Part shown: piece after piece, positions 1 through 9,733 of the stretch
Numbering within the stretch: the first letter of the stretch is position 1
Layout of the letters: each line of letters opens with the position of its first letter
Notes under the pieces: model-generated
The model's input: only the letters and a program-made list of their open reading frames with translations
Told to the model about the DNA's origin: nothing
Database searches by the model: none
From: an uncultured Caulobacterales bacterium
GTDB lineage: Bacteria > Pseudomonadota > Alphaproteobacteria > Caulobacterales > Maricaulaceae
Assembly: GCA_938003545.1 (NCBI GenBank)
Contig: CALKXY010000008.1
Location: 24,378-88,377, forward strand
Length of the DNA stretch: 64,000 nt
Reading direction: 5' to 3'
Made by a program: the position numbers and the translations under genes

Positions 1-961
1 ATATGCGAATTTTTTTATAATCTGGTGCGCCGTTTTCATCACAACAGTAATGTCGAATAATCGCAGGAATAATGCCTGCGGCACCATTTGTTGGTGCCGT
101 TACGACTTGCCCGCCTGCGGCATTTTCTTCATTCACCGCCATTGCGTAGACGTTTAACCAATCGAACAGTGTCTCTTTTTCATTCGCACCAGGCGCGCCA
201 ATGAGTTTCCTCCAAATATCAGGCGCACGGCGTTCGACCTTCAGTCCGCCAGGCAATATCCCGCGTGTATTCAAGCCCCGCTCTATTCCTGCCAACATAA
301 CATCAGCCACGCGGTCCAGACGCGAGCCTGTTATTTCGCGAGAGCGGCGAGCGTCTTCATTCGCAAGCACAACATCTGCAATTGCCAGGTCATTTTGATC
401 ACAAAGGGCCAATAGCTCCGCCGCAGACCCAAAACCGTACGGCACATCCACGCCACCTGCTGTAACACGGTCATTTTTAGCCGGACGTGCGAGCTGTGCG
501 TGGCTGGCCGTAAATCCGCCGCCCGTTGAGTAATATGTTCGCGCATAAATAAGATCACCTGCGCGATCATAGGCTTGCATTTCCATTTCATTTGGATGCA
601 GGTCAGCCGCCTGTTCATAGTCCAAAACCATATCATGATCTGGGTCAAACTGAATGACCGCGCCGTCGCGGGTAAAAGCTTTTTCAGTTTTCAGATGCGC
701 AAGTGCAGTCTCTGCTGCGTCCAGATCAATTGTTTCTGGTGCAAACCCAAGGAGGCCAAGCTCACCTGCGCGCGGCGTTCCATGCCCTATTCCTGTAAAA
801 GCCAGAGACCCTCGGAAGATCATTTTAATGCGATACGTTTCGGCGCGATGGCCACGCGTATGCAAACGTTTCCAAAACCGTTGCGCAATACGCATCGGTC
901 CCACAGTATGCGAGGAGGATGGACCAATTCCGATGCGGAAAATATCAAGAACAGACAGCAT
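1..961 (-). CDS. sdaA: L-serine ammonia-lyase (serine dehydratase), 3' end cut by window edge
   Basis: Reverse-strand translation from 961 reads [30 protein letters not shown]... and ends ...[52 protein letters not shown] and [13 protein letters not shown] are serine dehydratase signatures. Not in the ORF track because it runs off the edge. Confidence 0.95.
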   Translation of the reverse strand, partial: MLSVLDIFRIGIGPSSSHTVGPMRIAQRFWKRLHTRGHRAETYRIKMIFRGSLAFTGIGHGTPRAGELGLLGFAPETIDLDAAETALAHLKTEKAFTRDGAVIQFDPDHDMVLDYEQAADLHPNEMEMQAYDRAGDLIYARTYYSTGGGFTASHAQLARPAKNDRVTAGGVDVPYGFGSAAELLALCDQNDLAIADVVLANEDARRSREITGSRLDRVADVMLAGIERGLNTRGILPGGLKVERRAPDIWRKLIGAPGANEKETLFDWLNVYAMAVNEENAAGGQVVTAPTNGAAGIIPAIIRHYCCDENGAPDYKKIRI

Positions 962-1120
962 TCATCCACTTAATCTGTCTTATTGGGGTCTGGCAATCTT
1001 TACTTTAACCGCAAAGATAAAGCGGCATTTAATGCCAGATAATTCCACTTTATCGAAATTTAACAATACTTAAAATAAAAGTATCAGCAAAAACACCCTT
1101 ACATGTCTAGAGCTTTATAT

Positions 1121-2587
1121 TTAGCGGAAGACAGGATCATCCAAACTGCGGAGTTTTCGGGAATGAAGCGTCCCGCTTTCGGCTCCGGCTTTCAAAATTC
1201 GCATGGCTTCCAGGCCGATATTCAAATGTTGTGCAACACGAGAGCGATAGAAAACGGCCGCTGTTCCCGGCAATTTAATCTCGCCATGTAATGGTCTGTC
1301 AGAGACACATAATAATGTCCCATAAGGAACGCGGAAACGATACCCATTTGCGGCGATAGTTGCGCTTTCCATATCAATCGCAATGGCACGAGATTGGTTC
1401 AGCCTTGGGCGAAGCGCGGAATAGCGCATTTCCCAATTACGGTCGTCCGTTGTCACGACCGTGCCTGTGCGCACATGACGTTTCATAAGTTGGCCTGACA
1501 AATTCATAACGTCACCAATCGCATCGGTCAGCGCAATTTGAACCTCCGCGATAGTCGGCAATGGAATATCGGGCGGCAAGACGTCGTCCAAAACTTGATC
1601 ATCCCGCAAATAGGCATGCGCCAAAACAAAATCGCCCAAGACTTGAGAAGAGCGCAAACCACCGCAATGCCCTAACATCAACCAGCAATGACTTCGCAGC
1701 ACAGCAATATGGTCTGTGATCGTTTTTGCATTTGAGGGACCGACACCAATATTAATCAACGTAATCCCCATGCCGTCTTCGGCCATTAGGTGATACGCAG
1801 GCATTTGCGGAAGTTTATAATTCGGATCTTCCGCGTAATCCCCACCATTAGTAATAACGCCCTGTCCTGGTGCGCAAAATCCAGTAAATTCTTTATCTTT
1901 GCCAACAATTTCGCGGGCATGTTCGACAAACTCATCCACGTAACGCTGGTAATTTGTAAAGATCACAAATTTTTGGAAACAGCCTGGCTCTGTCCCAGAA
2001 TAATGGCGGAGACGTTGTAGAGAGTAATCCGTCCGAAGCGCAGGAAACAAAGCCAATGGGTAAGGTTCATCAGAGGCACGTTCGGTCACACCATCGGCCA
2101 AATCATCATTAATATGCGTCAGGTCAGGCAATGGGAAATGTTGACCAATCGCGGCAGAACGTTCTGTCGAGAGTTCAAACGAAGACGGATCAATCGCGAA
2201 AGCCAGCGGGATCGGCGTGTCAGACGGCCCAACGTAATATTCAACTTCATTCGCTGCCTCGATACGTCCGAGTTGATCCAAGAGATAGCTCTCGAAAATA
2301 TCAGGAGAGGTGATTGTTGTTCCGTACCAACCTGCGCCGCGAATAGACACAAAGCCTGAAAACTTTATTTCCCCAGCATGGCGCTGCCCAATTCGAAGCA
2401 AAAGATAAGGGTATGTTGGCGTCGGTGACGTCGACCCTTTGCCCGTTTTTGCATAGGCCCCAAACGCCATATTCAAATCTTCAACTGCACCATTATAAAG
2501 CCGTCCAAGCTCTCGAATAGCGTCGTCCTTATTGTCACAAGGTGAAAGGTCGTTAAAAAAAGTAGGAATGTGACCGAGCAGGTTCAA
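1121..2587 (-). CDS. amn: AMP nucleosidase
   Basis: 488 aa; phosphorylase-like C-terminal half (TLINIGVGPSNAKTITDHIAVLRSHCWLMLGHCGGLR) plus N-terminal AMP nucleosidase domain. Confidence 0.9.
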   Translation of the reverse strand: MNLLGHIPTFFNDLSPCDNKDDAIRELGRLYNGAVEDLNMAFGAYAKTGKGSTSPTPTYPYLLLRIGQRHAGEIKFSGFVSIRGAGWYGTTITSPDIFESYLLDQLGRIEAANEVEYYVGPSDTPIPLAFAIDPSSFELSTERSAAIGQHFPLPDLTHINDDLADGVTERASDEPYPLALFPALRTDYSLQRLRHYSGTEPGCFQKFVIFTNYQRYVDEFVEHAREIVGKDKEFTGFCAPGQGVITNGGDYAEDPNYKLPQMPAYHLMAEDGMGITLINIGVGPSNAKTITDHIAVLRSHCWLMLGHCGGLRSSQVLGDFVLAHAYLRDDQVLDDVLPPDIPLPTIAEVQIALTDAIGDVMNLSGQLMKRHVRTGTVVTTDDRNWEMRYSALRPRLNQSRAIAIDMESATIAANGYRFRVPYGTLLCVSDRPLHGEIKLPGTAAVFYRSRVAQHLNIGLEAMRILKAGAESGTLHSRKLRSLDDPVFR

Positions 2588-2682
2588 ATGAAAACTCCAA
2601 ATTCGAATTAAATTTTTCAGTCTCTATATGAGTTTTTTTGGACTAGCTAGAGAAATCTACGCAGCCTTATACATAGGCTTTT

Positions 2683-3930
2683 TTAAAACGGCGTTAGACC
2701 CGCGAACCCCGCCAATGCTATCACGACAGAGGCGATTGCTGCACTCATAAAGTTAGATAGATTGCCAGCTAGAACCGTCCGCAGCCCGAGTTTTGAAATT
2801 TCAGTTTTCCGCTCCGGCACGACCGCACTTAAACCTGCAATGAGGATAGCAAGGCCGCCAAAGTTGGCAAATCCACAGAGCGCCAAAGTGATCGCAATTT
2901 GCCCTTGCGGGGAGAAATCATCCTTCACACCTGTAAAACTAAAATAGGCGAGAAATTCATTAAGAATAACTTTTTCGCCTAGGAATTGCCCTGCAGCAGC
3001 ACTCTCATCCCACGGTACACCAATCATCCAAGCCACAGGTCTGAAGAGGACTGAAAACAGCCCTTGAAGAGACAAATCAGGATAGCCAAACCATCCGCCG
3101 ATACCGCCCATAATGCCGTTAACCAAGGCAATGACTGACAGAACGGCGACCAATAATGCCATCACAGCCAGCATGATTTGCAAACCCGTCATCGCCCCAT
3201 TCGTTAAGGCCTCGATTAAGGAGCCCGCGCGGTTGCTCTCTACGGATTTGGCTTCTGCACTATCAATATCAAACGGCGTTTCTGTTTCTGGAACCAAAAT
3301 ACGTCCCATCAATAGCCCCCCAGGAGCCGCCATAAGGGCGGCCGTAATTAAAAGTTTAGGGTCAATCCCTATAGCTGAATAGGCAACCAAAACGGTGCCC
3401 GCGACAGAAGACAGACCGAGGCTCATCATAACAAAGAGCTGCGAGCGCGTAATTTTTGGTAAGTAAGGGAGAACCGTTAGCGGGGCTTCAGCCATACCCA
3501 CGAAAATATTCGCAGCCGCACAAGTGCTTTCCAAACGGCTGGCGCCTGTAATGCGCCGCACAACACCGCCAATACCGCGAATAATCCATGTCATAATCCG
3601 CAAATGAAAGAGGACCGAAAACAGAGCTGCGATAAAAATAATGATGGGCAGAATTTGGAAAAAGAAAATGACATTCGTGCCGCCCTTCTCGTCCCCTAAC
3701 TCACCAAACATAAAGGTCGTGCCTTCTTTGACAAAACCCTTCATGGCCTCGACGCCCGCTGACATTCCACCAAGCACGATGTCCCCCATCGGGGTCAATA
3801 AAGCGAAAACAGCGATCCCAATTTGAAGCGCAAGTGTTCGGGCCGCGAGATCATAGCGAACAGATTTTTTCGCATCAGAAAACAACCACGCGATAGATAA
3901 TAAAACAAATATACCGATTAATCCGGTCAT
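2683..3930 (-). CDS. NupC/CNT family nucleoside transporter
   Basis: ORF 2683..3966; likely start MTGLIGIFVLL at 3930. NIFVGMAEAPLTVLPYLPKITRSQLFVMMSLGLSSVAGTVL and GALCGFANFGG-type motifs of concentrative nucleoside transporters. Confidence 0.9.
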   Translation of the reverse strand: MTGLIGIFVLLSIAWLFSDAKKSVRYDLAARTLALQIGIAVFALLTPMGDIVLGGMSAGVEAMKGFVKEGTTFMFGELGDEKGGTNVIFFFQILPIIIFIAALFSVLFHLRIMTWIIRGIGGVVRRITGASRLESTCAAANIFVGMAEAPLTVLPYLPKITRSQLFVMMSLGLSSVAGTVLVAYSAIGIDPKLLITAALMAAPGGLLMGRILVPETETPFDIDSAEAKSVESNRAGSLIEALTNGAMTGLQIMLAVMALLVAVLSVIALVNGIMGGIGGWFGYPDLSLQGLFSVLFRPVAWMIGVPWDESAAAGQFLGEKVILNEFLAYFSFTGVKDDFSPQGQIAITLALCGFANFGGLAILIAGLSAVVPERKTEISKLGLRTVLAGNLSNFMSAAIASVVIALAGFAGLTPF

Positions 3931-4059
3931 GCATCGTCCCCTTAAACGGGTACTCATTAGACCCATTATTGAACAGACTTGTCACCCACGCAGCACCAAG
4001 GTGCAAGGGGCCAAACCTGCACACATCTGTGGATGACCTAAAACATGTGCCAAAACGCG

Positions 4060-4085
4060 AACAGGGCACCCAAAGGCACCCTGTT
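4060..4085 (-). terminator. hairpin downstream of TonB receptor
   Basis: aacaggg...ccctgtt inverted repeat, 11-bp arms counting G:T pairs, 3-nt loop, 28 nt past the stop of the 4114 gene; U-tract weak. Confidence 0.5.
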
Positions 4086-4113
4086 GATAATATTTAAATC
4101 TGAGACCTAAGCC

Positions 4114-7100
4114 CTAGAAGGTATAACGCAAACCCATACGAATTTGATAAAGCGATGCGATATCGCTAGGTGAAGAAATTTCCTCATCGCTATTAAAGTC
4201 GGTGAAGCGGTACACGCAATCCCCTGCAGATACACATGCCGTACGCGACGCGTCGCCAGACAGTTGAGTTGCACCAACCTGAATCACATTCCCTTCGGCA
4301 TCGGTAACACGACTAATACCATTTAGTGCGACATCTGCAGCTGTAACAAGGTCTGCACCCACAAGTGCGATGCCGTTATTCCCTGGTCCACGACGCTGTT
4401 GACCCCAATCGCTGTCAATTAAATTGGCAACATTGAAAATATCTAGTTCGAAACGAAGACTATTTTTACCAACAAATTTTTCAAATTTATCATTAATAAA
4501 TGGAAGCTCTTGCGTAAAACGGAAATCAAAGCGACGGTTCCATGCAGAGCTATCGGAGTTTCTGTCAAGGATTCTCCCTTGCTCAAGGCCTTGATTATTT
4601 ACATAATTTACAAACGCCGCTTCGTCAAAAAGAGGATCAAGCACAACATTTGCATCATTTACGACACCATCCGAAATGGTCGGCACATATAATAAATCGC
4701 CAGTGTTGAACGGACGTTCACCGTCGCCTGCGCGACCAAACAGTGGGTTATTTCCATCTACATCAAATGTGTAAGAGAAAGGCGAACCAGATGTAATTTG
4801 TCCGAAGAGATTAAACGTCGATTTCAAGTCAGCAATAATTTCGTTTTCATAATTTATGTTAATTTTGAACGCATGCTCTGTTTCAAAAGGTGAACGTCCT
4901 GCAGATGGATTATTGCGATCAAAGTCTACAATCGCACGTAAGTTTGAAACACCACGAGAACTAGACCCTGGCGTCACTGTTTCAATATTTTGATTTGCAT
5001 AAGACACATCAAAAGCGAGTCCATTATCAAATGACTTACCCAATGAAGCGGATAATGTGAGGGATTCACCCGCATCAAAGTTCGTTAATGCGATAGCATT
5101 GTTAATTCCAAGATCGTCTAAATCAGCATAGATTGGACGTCCATCAGGCGCAGTACCGATTGGCATCGCATCATCCAATTGTGTCTGCGCAATGTTTTCC
5201 CAACGGAAGCCTTTATTTGTAGCTGAATAAAGGCCTTGTAAAGTTAAACGCCAATCTGAACCTAAGTCCAACCCACCAATTCGGGCATCAAACTCTTGAT
5301 CAATCCGCAAAGACGCCTTCCAATCGGTTGGTGTTTCAAAATCGGGGCTGATGACATCAATCGGACCTGGGTCGTTCGCATCGTTCGCTGTAATGCTATC
5401 GAGTAAAGATTGTGGTGTTCCATCAAGCGGACTTGTATCTGTGAAATCACGACCACTTTGGAAGAAAACTGGTGGCGTAAAGGCGTTAGACACCCAAACA
5501 TTCGGGGCTCCGCCGCCAAACAATCCAAAACCACCTGCGACTGTTGTACGATCTAAAGGCTGCCAGTTAAATGAGGCTCGCGGCAAGAATACATCGTTCC
5601 CATCTAGATTTTCAGTATTTGAAAACCCGAAGCGGTCTTCAAAGAACGTACGCTCCTGCGGCTCATCACTTTGTATGATAACTTCGTAACGTAATCCTGC
5701 GTCTAAACGGAAGTTCGGTGAGACCTGCCAACTGTCACCAACAAATAATGCCAGCTGGTCAAAGCCCCAAACTGCGCGAATATCTTCTCGGATGCCTGTA
5801 TCAGGTAATTGCACATCAACACGACCAGGTGCTCGATTACGTAGTTCATCTAGGTCATTAAAGCGAAATTCACCGATGGAACGTTGCGCAAACAAATTAT
5901 CTAAATTATACTTTTGAAACTCTGCACCGAAACTAATGTTATGCGCTCCAAGAGTATACTTACCTTGTCCGAAAAGCTGAAGTCGCTCATCCGAAAATGT
6001 ATTGCCTTGACGGAAACGATCACAGCCGCCCGTTAGGAAAAGACTATCACGTGTATCCAGCACGTTATCGCCATCATCAATGAACCCTTCAAACTCTGTG
6101 CCCACAAGATCGGCTTCTGATAAACGAATATCAAATTCACCGACACCGTCGCCAGCGTTACAGAACTGACCACGTTCATTTTCTTTGAAGTTAGCACGGA
6201 ATTCTGTTGAAAACGTATCTGTCCAATCAGAGAAAAATTGAGCCGTGTAAGTTTTTACAGCCTGGGGCGTAGCATAATATGCAGATTGAAAATTTGTTGG
6301 CGCTACATTGGAAAAACCATTTTCCTGAGTATCTTGATACGTAAATGATGCGCGATGATTGTTGTTAATTTCCCAATCAATTTTACCTAAAAAACGCTCT
6401 GTCTCTTCTGGCAGCGCGCTTGATGTTGGGCGGCCGCCAAGGTCAAAATTATAGACTTCTTGGACAATATCATTGATGCCCGCATAGAGGTCTGGGTTAA
6501 TGCCGTTCCTTTGGTCCGCTGATACGAAGTTTGCGCCCGCGCCTGTAGTGAATTTATCATAGTTCACAAAAAAGAAGAGTTTGTCTTTGATGATCGGTCC
6601 GCCAAGCGAGACACCGAACTCATCTTCTTGGAATTTTGCTACATCAATGTCGCGTCCGCCAGTTTCATTACCAAAGAAATTATCGCTTTGAATGTAGTAA
6701 TAGGCAGACCCATCAAACTCGTTAGTTCCTGACTTCGTTACCACGTTAATCAAGCCACCTGTGAAGCCTGAAATTGCTGGATCATAGTCAGAAGCCACAA
6801 CAGAGGCGCTTTCAATCGCGTCCAAAGAAATAGGTGACCTCTGCGTAGGGAATGCAGAGGAAGAAAGTCCGAAGTCATCACCCTGAAGCGCGCCATCGAC
6901 CGCTAATGCCGTGAAGCGAGGGTTAACACCTGCAATTGAGAGCTGACCTTCGCCATCAGAGTTGGAGAGTGGGTCACGCACCAAAATACCAATAATGTCC
7001 CGGTTTGTAGACGCTCCATCCAAAATATCAGATTCGGAGAACGCTGTTCCAACGCCATCACCAATATCAGTACCCGACGCTTTTGTTCCAACAGCTACAA

Positions 7101-7473
7101 TTACGTCTTCATTTTGGTCGTCTAGACGCAATCGTAAATTATTTGAAGATGGAGTGAGCCGGATGTTCTCTTCGATTAAATTACCCGATGCTGACGTAAC
7201 AGTAACCGTGTACGGCCCCCCGACTCTAAGACCAGATGCAAAAAATGAGCCGTTACTAGATGTTGTCGCCGTGCGTGCTGATCCAGTAGGTGTGTAGACG
7301 ATTGTAATAGACGCGTTAGAAACCGCAGAGCCGTTTGAATCTGATAACGTACCCGAGATGGCTGAAGAGGTAAGTTGAGCATGTGCAATACCCGACGTTG
7401 AGGCGATTGTCAGGGCCATTGCTGACGCTGACATGACGGCGCGAAGGCCGAAGGATGCGATAATATTGTTCAT
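4114..7473 (-). CDS. TonB-dependent receptor with N-terminal carboxypeptidase-regulatory-like domain (Oar-like)
   Basis: 1119 aa, signal peptide, Ig-like/CarboxypepD_reg segment (SGTLSDSNGSAVSNASITIVYTPTG...), plug and C-terminal barrel ending IRMGLRYTF. Confidence 0.9.
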   Translation of the reverse strand: MNNIIASFGLRAVMSASAMALTIASTSGIAHAQLTSSAISGTLSDSNGSAVSNASITIVYTPTGSARTATTSSNGSFFASGLRVGGPYTVTVTSASGNLIEENIRLTPSSNNLRLRLDDQNEDVIVAVGTKASGTDIGDGVGTAFSESDILDGASTNRDIIGILVRDPLSNSDGEGQLSIAGVNPRFTALAVDGALQGDDFGLSSSAFPTQRSPISLDAIESASVVASDYDPAISGFTGGLINVVTKSGTNEFDGSAYYYIQSDNFFGNETGGRDIDVAKFQEDEFGVSLGGPIIKDKLFFFVNYDKFTTGAGANFVSADQRNGINPDLYAGINDIVQEVYNFDLGGRPTSSALPEETERFLGKIDWEINNNHRASFTYQDTQENGFSNVAPTNFQSAYYATPQAVKTYTAQFFSDWTDTFSTEFRANFKENERGQFCNAGDGVGEFDIRLSEADLVGTEFEGFIDDGDNVLDTRDSLFLTGGCDRFRQGNTFSDERLQLFGQGKYTLGAHNISFGAEFQKYNLDNLFAQRSIGEFRFNDLDELRNRAPGRVDVQLPDTGIREDIRAVWGFDQLALFVGDSWQVSPNFRLDAGLRYEVIIQSDEPQERTFFEDRFGFSNTENLDGNDVFLPRASFNWQPLDRTTVAGGFGLFGGGAPNVWVSNAFTPPVFFQSGRDFTDTSPLDGTPQSLLDSITANDANDPGPIDVISPDFETPTDWKASLRIDQEFDARIGGLDLGSDWRLTLQGLYSATNKGFRWENIAQTQLDDAMPIGTAPDGRPIYADLDDLGINNAIALTNFDAGESLTLSASLGKSFDNGLAFDVSYANQNIETVTPGSSSRGVSNLRAIVDFDRNNPSAGRSPFETEHAFKININYENEIIADLKSTFNLFGQITSGSPFSYTFDVDGNNPLFGRAGDGERPFNTGDLLYVPTISDGVVNDANVVLDPLFDEAAFVNYVNNQGLEQGRILDRNSDSSAWNRRFDFRFTQELPFINDKFEKFVGKNSLRFELDIFNVANLIDSDWGQQRRGPGNNGIALVGADLVTAADVALNGISRVTDAEGNVIQVGATQLSGDASRTACVSAGDCVYRFTDFNSDEEISSPSDIASLYQIRMGLRYTF

Positions 7474-7727
7474 TTAGGAAAACTCATACGTGATCGGTTT
7501 AGTTTGACTGCGGATAATCTCTCAACATGACAATTTAATGACACGCAAATGTGATTCATCGTCATAAATCTGTGATTCTGGCTTCAGTCGCAATCAGCCT
7601 ATCGACTCAAACGCCCTTAAACATGGAAAATCTGTCATGTTTGCACTCTTCTTGTCCTCAAAAATAATTTTTGAATAAATTTCATTCAATGTATGTTTTT
7701 TAGAATCTGTTGCCTTAAAAGCACACT

Positions 7728-8366
7728 ATGTTGGCGTTTTCTCCTATTCCCGATTCCCCTCGTATATTGGCGATTGCTGGAGGAAGTTGTTCCGGTAAAT
7801 CCACATTGGCTGCCTATCTGCGCGATTATGTGGGCGCAGATAATTGCCGCCTTATTCGTCAAGACGACTATTATCACGACATTCGCGAACGCGGCGGATC
7901 ACCTATGGTCAATTTTGATATTCCCGAGGCCTTAGACTTTGAGCTTCTGCGCGAAAATTTATTGGCCTTTAAACGCGGCGAAGCCGTCGCCTTACCCAAT
8001 TACGATTTCACGACGCATCAACGGCGCACACCCACAGAGCCGCGCAACCCAAGGCCACTGATTATTCTAGAGGGCATTTTATTATTGGGGCAGCCCGCCT
8101 TGCGTGATGTATTTGATCACAGCGCCTTTATGCGTTGCGCGCCAGAGCTACGCCTCTCACGACGTTTAGAGCGCGATACAACAGAACGCGGACGCTCTCG
8201 CGATGATGTGTTGCGGCAATTCCACGATCAGGTTGAACCCGCACATCAAGCCCATGTTAGCCCATCGCAAATCTATGCAGACCTCGTCATCGATCAGACC
8301 GAATATATTACAGATATGACGCGTGTGGTCGAATCTCTCGTGGCAATGGTGAATGCGGGCGCGTAA
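7728..8366 (+). CDS. udk: uridine kinase / phosphoribulokinase family kinase
   Basis: 212 aa, P-loop IAGGSCSGKSTLA, DDYYHD, FDIPEALDFELL, ILEGILLL. Confidence 0.85.
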   Translation: MLAFSPIPDSPRILAIAGGSCSGKSTLAAYLRDYVGADNCRLIRQDDYYHDIRERGGSPMVNFDIPEALDFELLRENLLAFKRGEAVALPNYDFTTHQRRTPTEPRNPRPLIILEGILLLGQPALRDVFDHSAFMRCAPELRLSRRLERDTTERGRSRDDVLRQFHDQVEPAHQAHVSPSQIYADLVIDQTEYITDMTRVVESLVAMVNAGA

Positions 8367-8397
8367 AGGCGTAGTCAGTCAAATTTAAAGAGTCTCA

Positions 8398-9639
8398 ATG
8401 GAACATCGCGCCTTTGGCCTAATCGGCATTGTCCTCATTCTTGTCATTGCTTGGGCAGCTTCAGATAATCGCAAAGCCATTCGCTTGCGTACGGTTGGTG
8501 TATGTTTCGCCCTCCAAGTTGCGATTGCAGTTTTCGTGCTTTATATTCCTGTCGGTAAAAGCGTTTTGGAATTCATGGCGGGTAAAGTCACAACGCTGCT
8601 CTCCTATGCCGATGCTGGGATTGGGTTTGTCTTTGGCAATCTGGCAGAGCTGAGCGGCTTTTCATTCCTGATCCGTGTTCTGCCCGTCGTTATTTTCTTC
8701 GCGGCCTTGATGGAAGTTCTCTATCACCTAAAAATTATGCAGATCATTGTGAAAGCGGGCGGATCAGCCATTCGCTGGCTGACGGATACACGCCCTGTTG
8801 AGAGTCTGAACGTTGTCGCGAATATTTTCGTTGGCCAAACCGAAGCCCCGCTTTCATTGAAACCTTATTTGTCTGGCATTGGGAAACCTGAGCTGTTTAC
8901 GATCATGGTCTCTGGCCTCGCCTCTGTGTCCGGTACGGTTTTGGGCGGCTATATCGCGTTAGGCATTGAACCGAAATATTTACTAGCGGCCAGCTTCATG
9001 TCTGCACCCGCCGGTTTGTTAATGGCAAAAATGATTATGCCTGAAACGCGCATTGAGTCGCGCGCAGAGAAAATCAAAGAAGCTAAGGCCGTTTACGCCC
9101 TCGCAGATGCAGGCCCGCGTCACCCCAATGTAATTATGGCGGCCGCTGTTGGTGCGCAAAATGGAGTCAGCCTCGCGGTTGCGATTGGTGCAATGTTGAT
9201 TGCTTTCATCTCTTTAATTGCGTTGTTGAATGGCCTCCTCGGCTGGGCTGGCGGATGGTTTGGGCAAGATGATCTTTCGATGCAGATGATCTTGGGGTGG
9301 GTGTTCTCACCCATCATGTGGGCCGTCGGCGTACCCTGGGCAGAAGCGCAAGCCGCAGGCGGTATTTTTGGCGAGAAACTCGTCATCAATGAATTCATCG
9401 CCTTTGGGTCGCTGATAGAAATGGAAAGCGGCCTAACACCTAAAACTGTTGTGATTTTATCTTTTGCGCTGTGCGGCTTTGCCAATATTGGCTCTATCGC
9501 AATTTTGCTGGGCGGTCTCGGCACACTCATTCCTGATCGCATGCCAGACATCGCGCGCATGGGTGTAAAAGCCATCTTCGCGGCCAGCCTCGCCAATCTG
9601 ATGAGCGCGGCCTTGGCTGGGATACTTGTTGGGATTTAG
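8398..9639 (+). CDS. NupC/CNT family nucleoside transporter (second copy)
   Basis: 413 aa, same family as 2683..3930: NIFVGQTEAPLSLKPYLSGIGKPELFTIMVSGLASVSGTVLGGY; ALCGFANIGSIAI. Confidence 0.9.
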   Translation: MEHRAFGLIGIVLILVIAWAASDNRKAIRLRTVGVCFALQVAIAVFVLYIPVGKSVLEFMAGKVTTLLSYADAGIGFVFGNLAELSGFSFLIRVLPVVIFFAALMEVLYHLKIMQIIVKAGGSAIRWLTDTRPVESLNVVANIFVGQTEAPLSLKPYLSGIGKPELFTIMVSGLASVSGTVLGGYIALGIEPKYLLAASFMSAPAGLLMAKMIMPETRIESRAEKIKEAKAVYALADAGPRHPNVIMAAAVGAQNGVSLAVAIGAMLIAFISLIALLNGLLGWAGGWFGQDDLSMQMILGWVFSPIMWAVGVPWAEAQAAGGIFGEKLVINEFIAFGSLIEMESGLTPKTVVILSFALCGFANIGSIAILLGGLGTLIPDRMPDIARMGVKAIFAASLANLMSAALAGILVGI

Positions 9640-9733
9640 GCGCGCGTCATTATTTGACCCATACAAGGCCCCTCCATTGCCACCGAGTATGTTTCATCGC
9701 AGAGAGTGTTTTCGATATTGAAAGAGGTCCGTC

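Noticed and set aside
9120-9596. 158-aa antisense ORF inside the second NupC gene
   Set aside because: Lies wholly antisense to a strongly recognised gene; composition is typical of a mirror frame. The same applies to most short track ORFs inside larger genes.
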